The notes under the pieces: model-generated | Database searches by the model: none | What the model was told of the DNA's origin: nothing | Seen by the model: the letters and a program-made list of their open reading frames with translations, nothing else | Program-made: the position numbers and the translations under genes | Origin: Kangiella sp. TOML190 | Lineage (GTDB): Bacteria > Pseudomonadota > Gammaproteobacteria > Enterobacterales > Kangiellaceae | DNA: 64,000 nt | Assembly (NCBI RefSeq): GCF_023706045.1 | Contig: NZ_BQYL01000001.1 | Span: 620,001 to 684,000 of the forward strand | Direction: 5' to 3' | Shown here: positions 34,620 through 43,588 of the stretch, piece by piece | How positions within the stretch are numbered: the stretch's first letter is position 1 | How the letters are laid out: every line of letters starts with the position of its first letter

Positions 34620-35227
34620 TGCCCTGTCCTCTGAAAATGCGCCACCATCTGCTGCATCTTGTCTCGCGCTCGATGTAATAATACGCGGGCATTGGATGAA
34701 GTAACGCCCAGAATGTTACAGATTTCATCCATATCCAAACCGCCCACATCGCGCAGGTTTAGTACCTGTTTTTGATTATCGGGCAATAACTCCAGATGTT
34801 TATCGAAGCAATCTTGCAGCTCGCCCGCAGATAGCAACTCCTCTGGGGAAGCCGAGTCCCATTCGGGGCTAGTGTCGTTCCAATGACCCTTGCTATCAAA
34901 GCGCGGATCAGTCGCCCAAGTTTCATTAACGGCTTCGAGGCTGACCGAGCGCGACTCTTTTCTTAAGCGCGTTTTCGCTTCATTGGCAACAATCCGTATC
35001 AACCAGCTTTTCAACTTGGCGCGACCTTCAAACTTCGGCAGGGCACGAATTCCAGACACCCAAGCTTCCTGCACCACCTCGTCAGCAATCACCCCGCCCG
35101 CAATCGCATAGGCGACCGAATACATGGAGGGATAATAGGCTTTGACCACCTTGCCAAATAATTCCTGATCGTTATTCAGCAAGCCTGCAATCAATTCTTT
35201 TTCTTCAGGTAACTCTTTTTCACTCAT
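34613..35227 (-). CDS. ECF-type RNA polymerase sigma factor
   Basis: 204 aa. Region 2 (YPSMYSVAYAIAGGVIADEVVQEAWVSGIRALPKFEGRAKLKSWLIRIVANEAKTRLRKE) and region 4 (LPDNQKQVLNLRDVGGLDMDEICNILGVTSSNARVLLHRARDKM) are clear. A 50-residue linker (VSLEAVNETWATDPRF...) separates them. It is coupled to the anti-sigma gene and is divergent from the FMN glutamate-synthase-like gene, a candidate target. Confidence 0.95.
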   Translation of the reverse strand: MSEKELPEEKELIAGLLNNDQELFGKVVKAYYPSMYSVAYAIAGGVIADEVVQEAWVSGIRALPKFEGRAKLKSWLIRIVANEAKTRLRKESRSVSLEAVNETWATDPRFDSKGHWNDTSPEWDSASPEELLSAGELQDCFDKHLELLPDNQKQVLNLRDVGGLDMDEICNILGVTSSNARVLLHRARDKMQQMVAHFQRTGQC

Positions 35228-35304
35228 GATTTTTCGTCGTGATTTCGTTTACTGAAATCGGTTGTTTTGCCAAAATGCTGTTAAAGCATTGGAATCTTTG
35301 CCAA

Positions 35305-35332
35305 AGTATAGGCATATTTTAACGATTAGCAA
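35305..35332 (-). promoter_or_regulatory. Predicted sigma-70 promoter of the ECF sigma operon
   Basis: On the minus strand TTGCTA (35332-35327), 16-bp spacer and TATACT (35310-35305). No ECF-type GGAAC/CGT pair was found with confidence in the divergent gap. Confidence 0.35.
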
Positions 35333-35359
35333 CCTAACTCGATCGAAAGGAAACTTAGC

Positions 35360-36892
35360 ATGGGTATGCAAATGAACTTCATCGGCATTATGTCATTCGT
35401 CAAAACGTCGCTCGATTGGATCGGCGCTATTATCGTCTTTGCGATATTGCTGTTGATGATCGCAGTCCTGATACTCTATTTCATTGATAAAACCCAGCGC
35501 AAACAAACCATTCGCCGCAACTACCCAGTTATTGGCCGTTTTCGTTATTTTTTCGAGCATTTGGGTGAATTTTTCCGGCAGTATTTTTTTGCCCTCGACC
35601 GTGAAGAAATGCCCTTTAATCGCGCTGAGCGCAGCTGGGCTTACCGAGCCGCTAAAAATGTCAGCCGTACGCTAGCCTTTGGCTCGACCCGCAACTTAAA
35701 CCCCACTGGAACCGTGTTGTTCTTAAACGATCAATTCCCCACTCTTGAGCAAAATGCGCTAGAATCTAAGCCGGTGCTGATTGGTCCTTATTGCCAGCAA
35801 CCCTATAGCGCTCGCAGTTTTTTTAACATTTCCGGTATGAGCTACGGCTCGCTATCAAAAGTGGCGGTGGAAGCCCTTTCGCGCGGCGCGGCCAAGGCTG
35901 GTTGCTGGATCAATACTGGCGAAGGTGGCTTATCGCCCTACCATTTAGCGGGCGGTGGCGATGTGGTGTTCCAAATCGGTACGGCCAAGTATGGCGTGCG
36001 TAATACCCAAGGCGGTTTAGACGATAACAAGCTTAAAGACATTGCCACCCATCCTCAGGTCAAAATGATTGAGCTAAAAATGAGTCAGGGCGCAAAACCG
36101 GGCAAAGGCGGTATTTTACCCGGACGAAAAGTCACTAGTGAGATCTCACAGATCCGTGGCATTCCTGCTGGGGAAGATTCCATCAGTCCCAACGGACATC
36201 CAGAAATTAAGTCGGTAGCCGATCTTTTGGATATGCTCAATCATATTCGCCAAGTGACCGGCAAGCCAGTGGGTTTTAAAACGGTGATTGGTAGCCATCA
36301 ATTTCTACAGGATCTTTGCCATGAGATTCACGCGCGCGGTATAGAATCGGCACCCGATTTTATTACCATTGATAGCGCTGATGGCGGTACTGGCGCTGCT
36401 CCGCAGCCGCTTTTCGATTATGTTGGACTACCGTTAAAAGAAAGCCTACCGCTGGTTTTAGATACCCTTATCCAACAAAACCTACGCGATCGGATCCGCG
36501 TGGTTTGCTCCGGTAAAATGATCACTCCTTCTGGCGTAGCTTGGGCCTTAGCTATGGGCGCTGACTTTGCCCTTTCAGCACGTGGCTTTATGTTTGCTTT
36601 GGGCTGTATTCAAGCACTGCAATGCAATAAAAATACTTGTCCAACTGGCATCACCACCCACGATAAAGATTTACAAAAAGGCTTAGATATTAGTGATAAA
36701 TCCGAGCGCGTCGCTTATTACCATAAGAACATGGTGAAGGCAGTGGGTATGATCGCGCACTCGTGCGGTGTGGCCGAGCCAAGAGGCTTGAAGCGACAAC
36801 ACGTTAGAGTTGTAACAGAAAGCGGATTATCGACTCCATTAGATAAGTTACACCCGTATCAAGAAGATGAAATTGAGACTGAGCAAGTCTAA
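35360..36892 (+). CDS. FMN-binding glutamate-synthase-domain protein (GltB2-like)
   Basis: 510 aa. A start at 35360 has AAAGGAAA 11 nt upstream. One transmembrane helix (about 18-44) anchors the protein. The rest is the central plus FMN domain of glutamate synthase: GMSYGSLSKVAVEALSRGAAKAGC, INTGEGGLSPYH, KPGKGGILPG, SADGGTGAAP, and the 3Fe-4S motif CIQALQCNKNTC. It lacks the glutaminase domain, so it is not a complete GOGAT. Homologues are annotated as FMN-binding glutamate synthase family; their substrate is not established. DoxX follows 35 bp later. Confidence 0.9.
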   Translation: MGMQMNFIGIMSFVKTSLDWIGAIIVFAILLLMIAVLILYFIDKTQRKQTIRRNYPVIGRFRYFFEHLGEFFRQYFFALDREEMPFNRAERSWAYRAAKNVSRTLAFGSTRNLNPTGTVLFLNDQFPTLEQNALESKPVLIGPYCQQPYSARSFFNISGMSYGSLSKVAVEALSRGAAKAGCWINTGEGGLSPYHLAGGGDVVFQIGTAKYGVRNTQGGLDDNKLKDIATHPQVKMIELKMSQGAKPGKGGILPGRKVTSEISQIRGIPAGEDSISPNGHPEIKSVADLLDMLNHIRQVTGKPVGFKTVIGSHQFLQDLCHEIHARGIESAPDFITIDSADGGTGAAPQPLFDYVGLPLKESLPLVLDTLIQQNLRDRIRVVCSGKMITPSGVAWALAMGADFALSARGFMFALGCIQALQCNKNTCPTGITTHDKDLQKGLDISDKSERVAYYHKNMVKAVGMIAHSCGVAEPRGLKRQHVRVVTESGLSTPLDKLHPYQEDEIETEQV

Positions 36893-36927
36893 ATTCACAG
36901 GCAAACTTATTTTGACAGGAGAACCGT

Positions 36928-37533
36928 ATGAGCGCCCTTAAAGACCAGTATTATCAATTCCACGATTGGCTATTTCGAAAGTTAAAACACCTTTCAGGGA
37001 TCCCACCCTTATTATTCCGGATCCTGCTGTTTTTCCCGCTGTATGAAGCAGGAACCCGTAAGTTTGCCAACTTTGAGAGCACTGCTGAGTGGTTTGGTAA
37101 TTCCGAATGGGGTTTAGGACTGCCTTTCCCAGAAGTCATGACCTTTTTAGCAGCCAGCGCCGAAACCGTAGGCGCTGTTTTGATTCTGGTGGGCTTTGCC
37201 ACTCGTTGGGCAGCTATTCCCTTAATGATTACTATGCTGGTCGCTGCATTCACGGTTCATTGGGATAATGGCTGGTTTGCGATAGCTCAATCCGCCGATC
37301 CGGAAGTCGCCAATCGACTCGAAAAAGGGCGTGAAATTCTGCAACAACACGGTAACTATGATTGGCTGACGGGCAAAGGCAGTTTTGTGATCTTACAAAA
37401 TGGTATCGAATTTGCTGCCAGCTACTTCATTATGCTGCTATCGCTATTTTTTAGTGGTGGCGGTAGATATTTCTCTATCGACTATTGGCTTAATCGAGCC
37501 TTTGCCAATCACAAAACCGAATTGAGCTATTAA
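36928..37533 (+). CDS. DoxX family membrane protein
   Basis: 201 aa with GGAG 10 nt upstream. Four transmembrane segments are likely (about 25-40, 72-90, 92-110 and 150-175). The family pattern RILLFFPLYEAGTRKFANF, ETVGAVLILVGFATRWAAIPL is intact, with an extra loop at about 118-145. DoxX-type proteins accompany redox enzymes and are linked to oxidative stress control. It forms an operon with the glutamate-synthase-like gene. Confidence 0.85.
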   Translation: MSALKDQYYQFHDWLFRKLKHLSGIPPLLFRILLFFPLYEAGTRKFANFESTAEWFGNSEWGLGLPFPEVMTFLAASAETVGAVLILVGFATRWAAIPLMITMLVAAFTVHWDNGWFAIAQSADPEVANRLEKGREILQQHGNYDWLTGKGSFVILQNGIEFAASYFIMLLSLFFSGGGRYFSIDYWLNRAFANHKTELSY

Positions 37534-37552
37534 ATATCAGCAATAATCCATC

Positions 37553-37574
37553 AAGGGTGGCATTGGCCGCCCTT
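37553..37574 (+). terminator. Rho-independent terminator after doxX
   Basis: AAGGGTGGC-ATTG-GCCGCCCTT, nine pairs with one G-T, followed by TTTT. It lies 20 bp after the doxX stop. Confidence 0.85.
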
Positions 37575-37700
37575 TTTTACAGCTTAACTTTAACTCCTTG
37601 CGAACATAAATATGCAAATCCGACCACAATAGGATTAAAATAAGCGTATGATCGCCAGTCACTGCACAACAAGTGTTCTCCAAATCGGTTAAAGCAGCTT

Positions 37701-38894
37701 ATGAGTAAGTTTTTTCAACAATCTTTAGACATTCATCGCTATTTACGCGGCAAATGGGCCATCAAATCCAAGGTACCTTTGCAGAACCGTGACGATTTAT
37801 CGGTTGCCTACACTCCTGGAGTAGCGGCAGTTTCCAATAAAATCGCGGAAGAACCCAACTCAAGCTATTCACTAACCATGAAAGGCAACTCGGTTGCTAT
37901 CGTTTCTGACGGTTCGGCAGTGCTTGGCTTAGGCGATATTGGGCCGCAAGCAGCTTTGCCAGTGATGGAAGGTAAGGCCATTTTGTTTAAAGAGTTTGCC
38001 GATATTGACGGCGTTCCCTTAGTGATTAATGCCGGTAGTGTGGAAGAAATCGTCACCACCGTGAAAACGGTAGCGCCTACTTTTGGTGGTATCAATCTTG
38101 AAGATATTGCCGCGCCTAAGTGTTTTGAGATTGAAGAGCGTCTACAAGATATCGGTATTCCCGTTTTTCATGACGACCAGCATGGCACCGCTATCGTCTT
38201 GTTAGCAGCCTTGATCAATGCTTGCAAAGTCACGGGTAAAAGCATGCAGTCTTTAAAAGTAGTGATTAATGGCGCAGGCGCAGCGGGTACTGCAATTGCC
38301 CGCTTGTTGCGCTGCGTGGGGCATGATGAAAATGCCTGTAATCCGGTCGAGGATGTTCTGGTTTGTGATTCCAAAGGGATCATTTCCAAAGATCGCGAGA
38401 ACCTTAATGAAGAAAAACTGAAACTGCTGACCTACACCAATCGCTTCAATCGCAACGGCAAACTGAAGGCCGCGTTAGAAGGCGCGGATGTGTTTATTGG
38501 TGTCTCTAAAGGCAACCTGCTCACCGGCGACGATATTAAGCTAATGCATAAAGAGCCGATCATTTTGGCTATGGCCAATCCGATCCCAGAAATCATGCCA
38601 GACGAAGCTTTAGCCGCGGGTGCATCAGTGGTGGGAACCGGACGTAGCGACTTTCCAAATCAAGTGAATAACGTTTTAGCTTTCCCGGGAATTTTCCGCG
38701 GCGCACTGGATGCGCGCGCTACTCGTATTAGCGAAGGCATGAAAATTGCCGCTGCCTATGCACTGGCTAATGCGGTCAATAATATTTCGGCGGATCATGT
38801 TCTACCCGATCCCTTAAACCGTAACGTGGCGCAAAAAGTCGCCGAAGCGGTTAAGCAAAAAGCGATTGAAGAAAAGCTACAGCGTCCGTTGTAA
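37701..38894 (+). CDS. NAD(P)-dependent malic enzyme, short form
   Basis: 397 aa. Signatures: [11 protein letters not shown] (catalytic Tyr region), [26 protein letters not shown] with the Lys and metal ligands, [24 protein letters not shown] and the Rossmann [13 protein letters not shown]. It lacks the C-terminal phosphotransacetylase-like domain of MaeB, so it belongs to the short bacterial class. It converts malate to pyruvate and CO2. NAD versus NADP preference cannot be fixed by eye. Confidence 0.93.
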   Translation: MSKFFQQSLDIHRYLRGKWAIKSKVPLQNRDDLSVAYTPGVAAVSNKIAEEPNSSYSLTMKGNSVAIVSDGSAVLGLGDIGPQAALPVMEGKAILFKEFADIDGVPLVINAGSVEEIVTTVKTVAPTFGGINLEDIAAPKCFEIEERLQDIGIPVFHDDQHGTAIVLLAALINACKVTGKSMQSLKVVINGAGAAGTAIARLLRCVGHDENACNPVEDVLVCDSKGIISKDRENLNEEKLKLLTYTNRFNRNGKLKAALEGADVFIGVSKGNLLTGDDIKLMHKEPIILAMANPIPEIMPDEALAAGASVVGTGRSDFPNQVNNVLAFPGIFRGALDARATRISEGMKIAAAYALANAVNNISADHVLPDPLNRNVAQKVAEAVKQKAIEEKLQRPL

Positions 38895-38914
38895 GTTTTC
38901 GCTAGCCCCCTAAT

Positions 38915-39895
38915 CTAACAATTAATAAGCCGCCGAACCGCGGCTTCAATTAATTGGGGATGAGTAAACATTAGTAAGTGTTCTTGCGTATCCACAGGCC
39001 AATAGGCGCTACACTTATGGCCTTGCGCCATAGCAAAAAACTGTTGTTTACCTTCGTCGCGCCACTGGCTAATCGACTGCTTAAATTTATCGTCCTGGAT
39101 CTTCTCCAGATAGCCGGTTTCAAAATCAGAATCTAAAATAACCACTGGTATCGATTTAGGAATTGGCGATAACTTGGCGTTTTCTAAATCCGACTTGTAA
39201 GCAGTAATTTCTTTAAATTTACGAATCTGGTAACTCGACTTTTCACGCAGCAGCTCATAGTCATGATACTGCTGCCAGTCCATAAACTCTGCTAAATCGT
39301 CACTGATAATAGTATCCAAGTCCGCTTTTTCTGCAGCAATTTTATCTTGTATTCTTTCCTGATATTTTCCCGAGGCAATAAAAGCTTCGAGCTTATCCCA
39401 GTTTTTTCTAAAGTTTTCACTCTCACCTGTATAGTGCTCGATCGAGTGTACGGTTAGCACATCGGGGTCTAACAGCACTACACCTCTAACCTTGTTAGCC
39501 GCAATAGGATCTCGCAAGGCCAAACGCACACTTAAATTTGAGCTAGCAAACGCCACGATAATCACCGGAGTCTTTTGCAGTGTTAAGATTTTCCTAAGGC
39601 GTTGCCCAAAATCTGTATAAGAAGGATTTTTTATGGGCTCGGAAAAACCTTGTCCGGCACGCTCAATTGCCAAAGTAGAATAGTCTTGTGCTAGATAGTT
39701 TTGCCCTAAAATCCACCAAGCTAAATCTGAATGCCAGTTATCGGTTGGGCCCGACAAGAGAAGCAGAGTTGGAGCCTGAGAGTTGTGGCCTTTTTTCACT
39801 TGATATAATTTCACCTCAGTTTTGTCCAAACCGATTGATACTACTGGTGTAAGCTGCAGTAATAACATTAAAATTATTAAGCTAGCATTTTTCAT
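38915..39895 (-). CDS. Exported alpha/beta-hydrolase-fold protein
   Basis: 326 aa with a signal peptide (MKNASLIILMLLLQLTPVVS). The fold markers TLLLLSGPTDNWHSDLAWW (oxyanion), YSTLAIERAGQGFSE and a late GHKCSAYWP are visible. The nucleophile elbow reads AFASSNL rather than the usual GxSxG, with the Ser kept. The catalytic Asp may be in VVILDSDFETG. Substrate unknown. Possibly an atypical or inactive member. Confidence 0.7.
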   Translation of the reverse strand: MKNASLIILMLLLQLTPVVSIGLDKTEVKLYQVKKGHNSQAPTLLLLSGPTDNWHSDLAWWILGQNYLAQDYSTLAIERAGQGFSEPIKNPSYTDFGQRLRKILTLQKTPVIIVAFASSNLSVRLALRDPIAANKVRGVVLLDPDVLTVHSIEHYTGESENFRKNWDKLEAFIASGKYQERIQDKIAAEKADLDTIISDDLAEFMDWQQYHDYELLREKSSYQIRKFKEITAYKSDLENAKLSPIPKSIPVVILDSDFETGYLEKIQDDKFKQSISQWRDEGKQQFFAMAQGHKCSAYWPVDTQEHLLMFTHPQLIEAAVRRLINC

Positions 39896-40094
39896 AGGGT
39901 ACTAACATGCCTGATTCAACACTCTCGATAGCTCTATCTTGGCTAGCTGACCGATATTTGTTAAGTGCAAAGATGTAACCAATTATGAGCTAGCAAGGTC
40001 AAAAGTTAGTAATCTTGTATATTTTTTAGTCTATCACTGTATTTTTCTTCAAAACGCCATAAAATCAATGGATCAAGTTGCTATAGGTATATCC

Positions 40095-42575
40095 ATGACA
40101 CTCATAATGGTAAGAAGATCCGTTAACGTTTGCGCAGCCTTGCTCATCGCCGCTATTAGCCTGCCTGTATTTTCCCACGGCGGTGGCCATCCGATCCGCT
40201 ATATCGCCAGCGATGGCGTCGATAAAGGCGATTGTTCCAGCCCAACAAAGCCCTGCAAAACTATTGCTTATGCAGTTAACAAGTCCAGTAAGGGCGACAA
40301 GATCCAGATGGCGGCTGGTAACTATCATGCCAAGAATATGGATATTTTCTATTTGCTCAACGACATGGTGGCGATTTCGGGCGGCTATTCGCGCTTGGAT
40401 GGATACCAAAATAAATCTGCAGAAAATATCACTACGATTGTGGGTTTACCTGCAAAATACCGCGACCAACTTGCGGCTAAGGGTTTTAAGCTCTTATCGG
40501 ATACTAAGGGCAACGATCAATATCGGATCAAGCCTGACTACTTAAAGTTGTTGGCAAAATATCAAAAAATTAACTCCAGTTTTGAAAAGAATATCGATTG
40601 TAGTAGCGGTATGGCTGATAATTATCCTTGTAATAATATCAACTTGTTATCCCACTTACCCTTATCCCAGATGAGTTCAACACCCTCCAGTGGCAACGAT
40701 ATTTGGGGTTATCGCGATCTAAATACTGGTCGTGAATATGCGGTGATGGGCTTATTTAATGGCACTATCTTAGTCGATGTCAGCGATCCCAGCGCACCCC
40801 AAGAAGTCGGCACCATTTCAGGGGTTAGCAGCACTTGGCGCGACGTTAAGGTTTATCAATTTTTTGATCCGCTGGCGAAAAAATACCAAGCCTATGCTTA
40901 CGTCACCACCGAGGGCAATGGCGGCTTTCAAGTTATCGATTTGACCAAAGCACCCGATAGCATTTCTCTGGCTAATACTATCAACGTATTTCAAACCGCG
41001 CATAACGTCTACCTTGGCAATATTGATTACGCCACCGGTTTGCCGCTCGATAATCAAGAAGCCTACCTCTATATCGCGGGCTCCAATAATGGAAACGGTT
41101 CTTATCGTATTTTTGATCTGAAAAATCCCGCTAATCCTAATTTAGTCACAACCCCACCCAACACCGGCTACGTGCACGATGCGACCAACTTAAGCATCAG
41201 CGATTCGCGTACCAGCCAATGTGCCAATGGGCATAACCCTTGCGAGTTGTTTATCGACTTTAATGAAAACACCATGGACATTTGGGACACCACCGATAAA
41301 GCCAATCCAGTCAAGTTAAGCGCCACTGGCTATAGCGGCGCTCAATACACTCATTCCGGTTGGTACTCGCAGGATAAAAATTATATCTTTATTCAGGACG
41401 AACTCGATGAACAACGCGATGGCCTCAATACAACCCTTTACGTGATGGACATTCGCGATCTGACCAGCCCAAAAATTGTTGGCTCTTATGTGGGCCCGAC
41501 ACGCGCCATTGATCACAACGGTTTCACCTTGGGCGATAAATACTATATGTCCAATTACAAACGTGGCTTAACTATCTTGGACGTAAGCAATCCGGCCACC
41601 CCCGCAGAAATTGGCTTTTTCGATACCTTTCCCGTACCTGCGGCCAACGATCCGCAGTTTGATGGTGCTTGGGGAGCTTACCCTTACCTACCCAGCGGGA
41701 ATATTTTGGTAAGTGATATTTCCAATGGTTTGTATGTGTTAGAAGACAATTCGGGCACTCAAGCAAACCAAGTCGGCTCTATCGAGTTGTTATTAAGCTC
41801 CGCTAGCTATGATGAAGCTAACGCGACCATAGCCGTCGCCGTATCCCGAGCGGCAGGCTCTAACGGCAGCGTAAGTCTGGATTATGAATTACAAGCGCAA
41901 TCCGCCACTGCTGGCGAAGACTTTGCTCCAGCAAGTGGTAGCTTAAGCTGGGCCGATGGGCAGTCAGGAGTTCAATATATAGATATTCAATTGCTCGACG
42001 ATACTAGCGAAGAAGCGGCTGAAAATTTCAGTCTGATCTTATCCAACGTGCAAGGCGGCGCCACCTTAAATAGCGATACTTTTACCGTCAACATTAAAGC
42101 CAGCGACGGCCCGTTACGGGGCACAGTAGGCTTAACCAGCACGGCCAGTAGCATCGAAGAAGCGGCGACGAGTCTTGATATTCTGGTTGCTCGAACCGGC
42201 GGTTCCGACGGCGAAGTCACGGTTAATTACGCTACTCAAGATAACTCAGCTACTGCTGGTCAGGATTATACAGCGGCTAACGGTAGCCTTAGTTGGGCTG
42301 ATGGCGACGCTAGTGACAAGACCATTTCGATTTCGATTTTAGATGACTCAGCGCAAGAAAATGATGAAAACTTTAGTCTCTTGTTATCCGATCCTCAAGG
42401 TGGCGCGGCATTAGGCACAAGTAGTTACAGCATAACTATCCGGCAAAATGATCAGCCGACGCCACCACCACCGCCGCCGTCTTCTGGCGGCGGTGGTGGG
42501 CCAATAGCACCTTTAATGCTGTTGACCCTGTTAAGTATCTTGCTTTATCGGGTAAGGCTAGTTCGATCATTTTAA
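40095..42575 (+). CDS. Choice-of-anchor B / Calx-beta surface protein with GlyGly-CTERM
   Basis: 826 aa from the ATG at 40095, which has AGGT 8 nt upstream; the ATG at 40068 adds 9 residues. A signal peptide (LLIAAISLPVFSHG) is followed by a short Cys-containing parallel-repeat-like segment, then LVIVD-type repeats of a beta-propeller (ILVDVSDPSAPQEVGT, LYVMDIRDLTSPKIVG, LTILDVSNPATPAEIG), two Calx-beta domains (about 570-790), a Pro-rich linker and a C-terminal SSGGGGGPIAPLMLLTL..RVRL tail. That tail is a GlyGly-CTERM sorting signal, normally processed by rhombosortase and exported by type II secretion to the cell surface. No rhombosortase gene is in the window. Confidence 0.88.
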   Translation: MTLIMVRRSVNVCAALLIAAISLPVFSHGGGHPIRYIASDGVDKGDCSSPTKPCKTIAYAVNKSSKGDKIQMAAGNYHAKNMDIFYLLNDMVAISGGYSRLDGYQNKSAENITTIVGLPAKYRDQLAAKGFKLLSDTKGNDQYRIKPDYLKLLAKYQKINSSFEKNIDCSSGMADNYPCNNINLLSHLPLSQMSSTPSSGNDIWGYRDLNTGREYAVMGLFNGTILVDVSDPSAPQEVGTISGVSSTWRDVKVYQFFDPLAKKYQAYAYVTTEGNGGFQVIDLTKAPDSISLANTINVFQTAHNVYLGNIDYATGLPLDNQEAYLYIAGSNNGNGSYRIFDLKNPANPNLVTTPPNTGYVHDATNLSISDSRTSQCANGHNPCELFIDFNENTMDIWDTTDKANPVKLSATGYSGAQYTHSGWYSQDKNYIFIQDELDEQRDGLNTTLYVMDIRDLTSPKIVGSYVGPTRAIDHNGFTLGDKYYMSNYKRGLTILDVSNPATPAEIGFFDTFPVPAANDPQFDGAWGAYPYLPSGNILVSDISNGLYVLEDNSGTQANQVGSIELLLSSASYDEANATIAVAVSRAAGSNGSVSLDYELQAQSATAGEDFAPASGSLSWADGQSGVQYIDIQLLDDTSEEAAENFSLILSNVQGGATLNSDTFTVNIKASDGPLRGTVGLTSTASSIEEAATSLDILVARTGGSDGEVTVNYATQDNSATAGQDYTAANGSLSWADGDASDKTISISILDDSAQENDENFSLLLSDPQGGAALGTSSYSITIRQNDQPTPPPPPPSSGGGGGPIAPLMLLTLLSILLYRVRLVRSF

Positions 42576-42736
42576 AACTCTTTGACACCTTTTTTAGGAT
42601 CTTTCGGCGCCATTTCTTTTTGGCAGAAAAACAACCAAAAAGCTGTTATCTTAAAATGATTGGTCATGACTAGCTATTACTCTAATAACAGAGTCTAACT
42701 CAAAGAATATAATGAAGAATCCAGTGAGAAGATCCC

Positions 42737-43588
42737 ATGGGCAAACTTAGACTGCATATTTATGTCGCCTTACTCGCGCTGGCCAGTGTTCTGGCTTTTA
42801 CCCAAGCGCTGGATAAATACGGCTACCAATATACCGACGAAGCGCTCAAGCGATCGCTGGTAGCTTTTGGTATTGCGCGCGGTTTAAATGGTTTAATTTC
42901 GGTAGCACAAGAAGCCGAGATTGCGATGCAACCTGCGGGCGTGGGCTTAACCCTATCGCCCGGCGAAATATTAGATCCAGTCAATGATCTGATAGAACGC
43001 TTTTCCAATATCATGCTGATTAGTGCTTCCGCTTTAGGGGTGCAAAAATTACTGCTTAGCATTAGTGCTTGGCACTACTTTAATTATTTAGCGATTGTTT
43101 TTTGGCTGGCTATAGCGATCTTTTTAGTCCTTAACCGTCATCATAATCCAAAGTTGCAATCGCGACTGATAACCATCGGACTATTTCTAGTGTTGGTGCG
43201 TTTTATTACGCCGGTGATGGCACTGTCCAGTCAAGGTTTGTACCAAATCTTTTTAAAACAGGATTACATTGAGGCCAGCCAAGGTTTAGAGCATTTATCT
43301 CAAGATCTAGAGGCCGAGTCAGAAACCACCCATAGCGAGGCTAATGCGGATGCCTCGGTATTAGAGAAAGCGCAAGCTTGGTTTAGCGATACGGTCTCTG
43401 AGTTTGATATCCAAAAGCAAATCGAATCCTATAAACAAGCCGCCGAATCGGCCAGTCAAGATGTGATCAAATTAATCACACTGTTTGTGGTGCAAACCCT
43501 AATATTTCCATTGCTATTTTTATGGCTGCTTATTGCATTAGGAAAAAAAGGATTAAGCTCTATCAGCTCGAATCGACCAACCCTTTAG
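42737..43588 (+). CDS. Multi-pass membrane protein, unknown
   Basis: 283 aa. Hydrophobic segments at about 4-24, 92-108, 114-134, 143-163 and 244-268; the 170-240 region is an acidic helical loop (EASQGLEHLSQDLEAESETTHSE, QIESYKQAAESASQDV). The last 4 bp of the frame overlap the convergent phoD-like gene. I recognise no named family, though the length and topology suggest a conserved hypothetical. Nothing links its function to the neighbours. Confidence 0.7.
   Translation: MGKLRLHIYVALLALASVLAFTQALDKYGYQYTDEALKRSLVAFGIARGLNGLISVAQEAEIAMQPAGVGLTLSPGEILDPVNDLIERFSNIMLISASALGVQKLLLSISAWHYFNYLAIVFWLAIAIFLVLNRHHNPKLQSRLITIGLFLVLVRFITPVMALSSQGLYQIFLKQDYIEASQGLEHLSQDLEAESETTHSEANADASVLEKAQAWFSDTVSEFDIQKQIESYKQAAESASQDVIKLITLFVVQTLIFPLLFLWLLIALGKKGLSSISSNRPTL

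Noticed and set aside
42597-42650. Copy of the multi-hairpin repeat upstream of the 283-aa membrane protein
   Set aside because: Only the phrase around TTTCTTTTTGG..AAAACAACCAAAAAG is loosely similar; too short to support.
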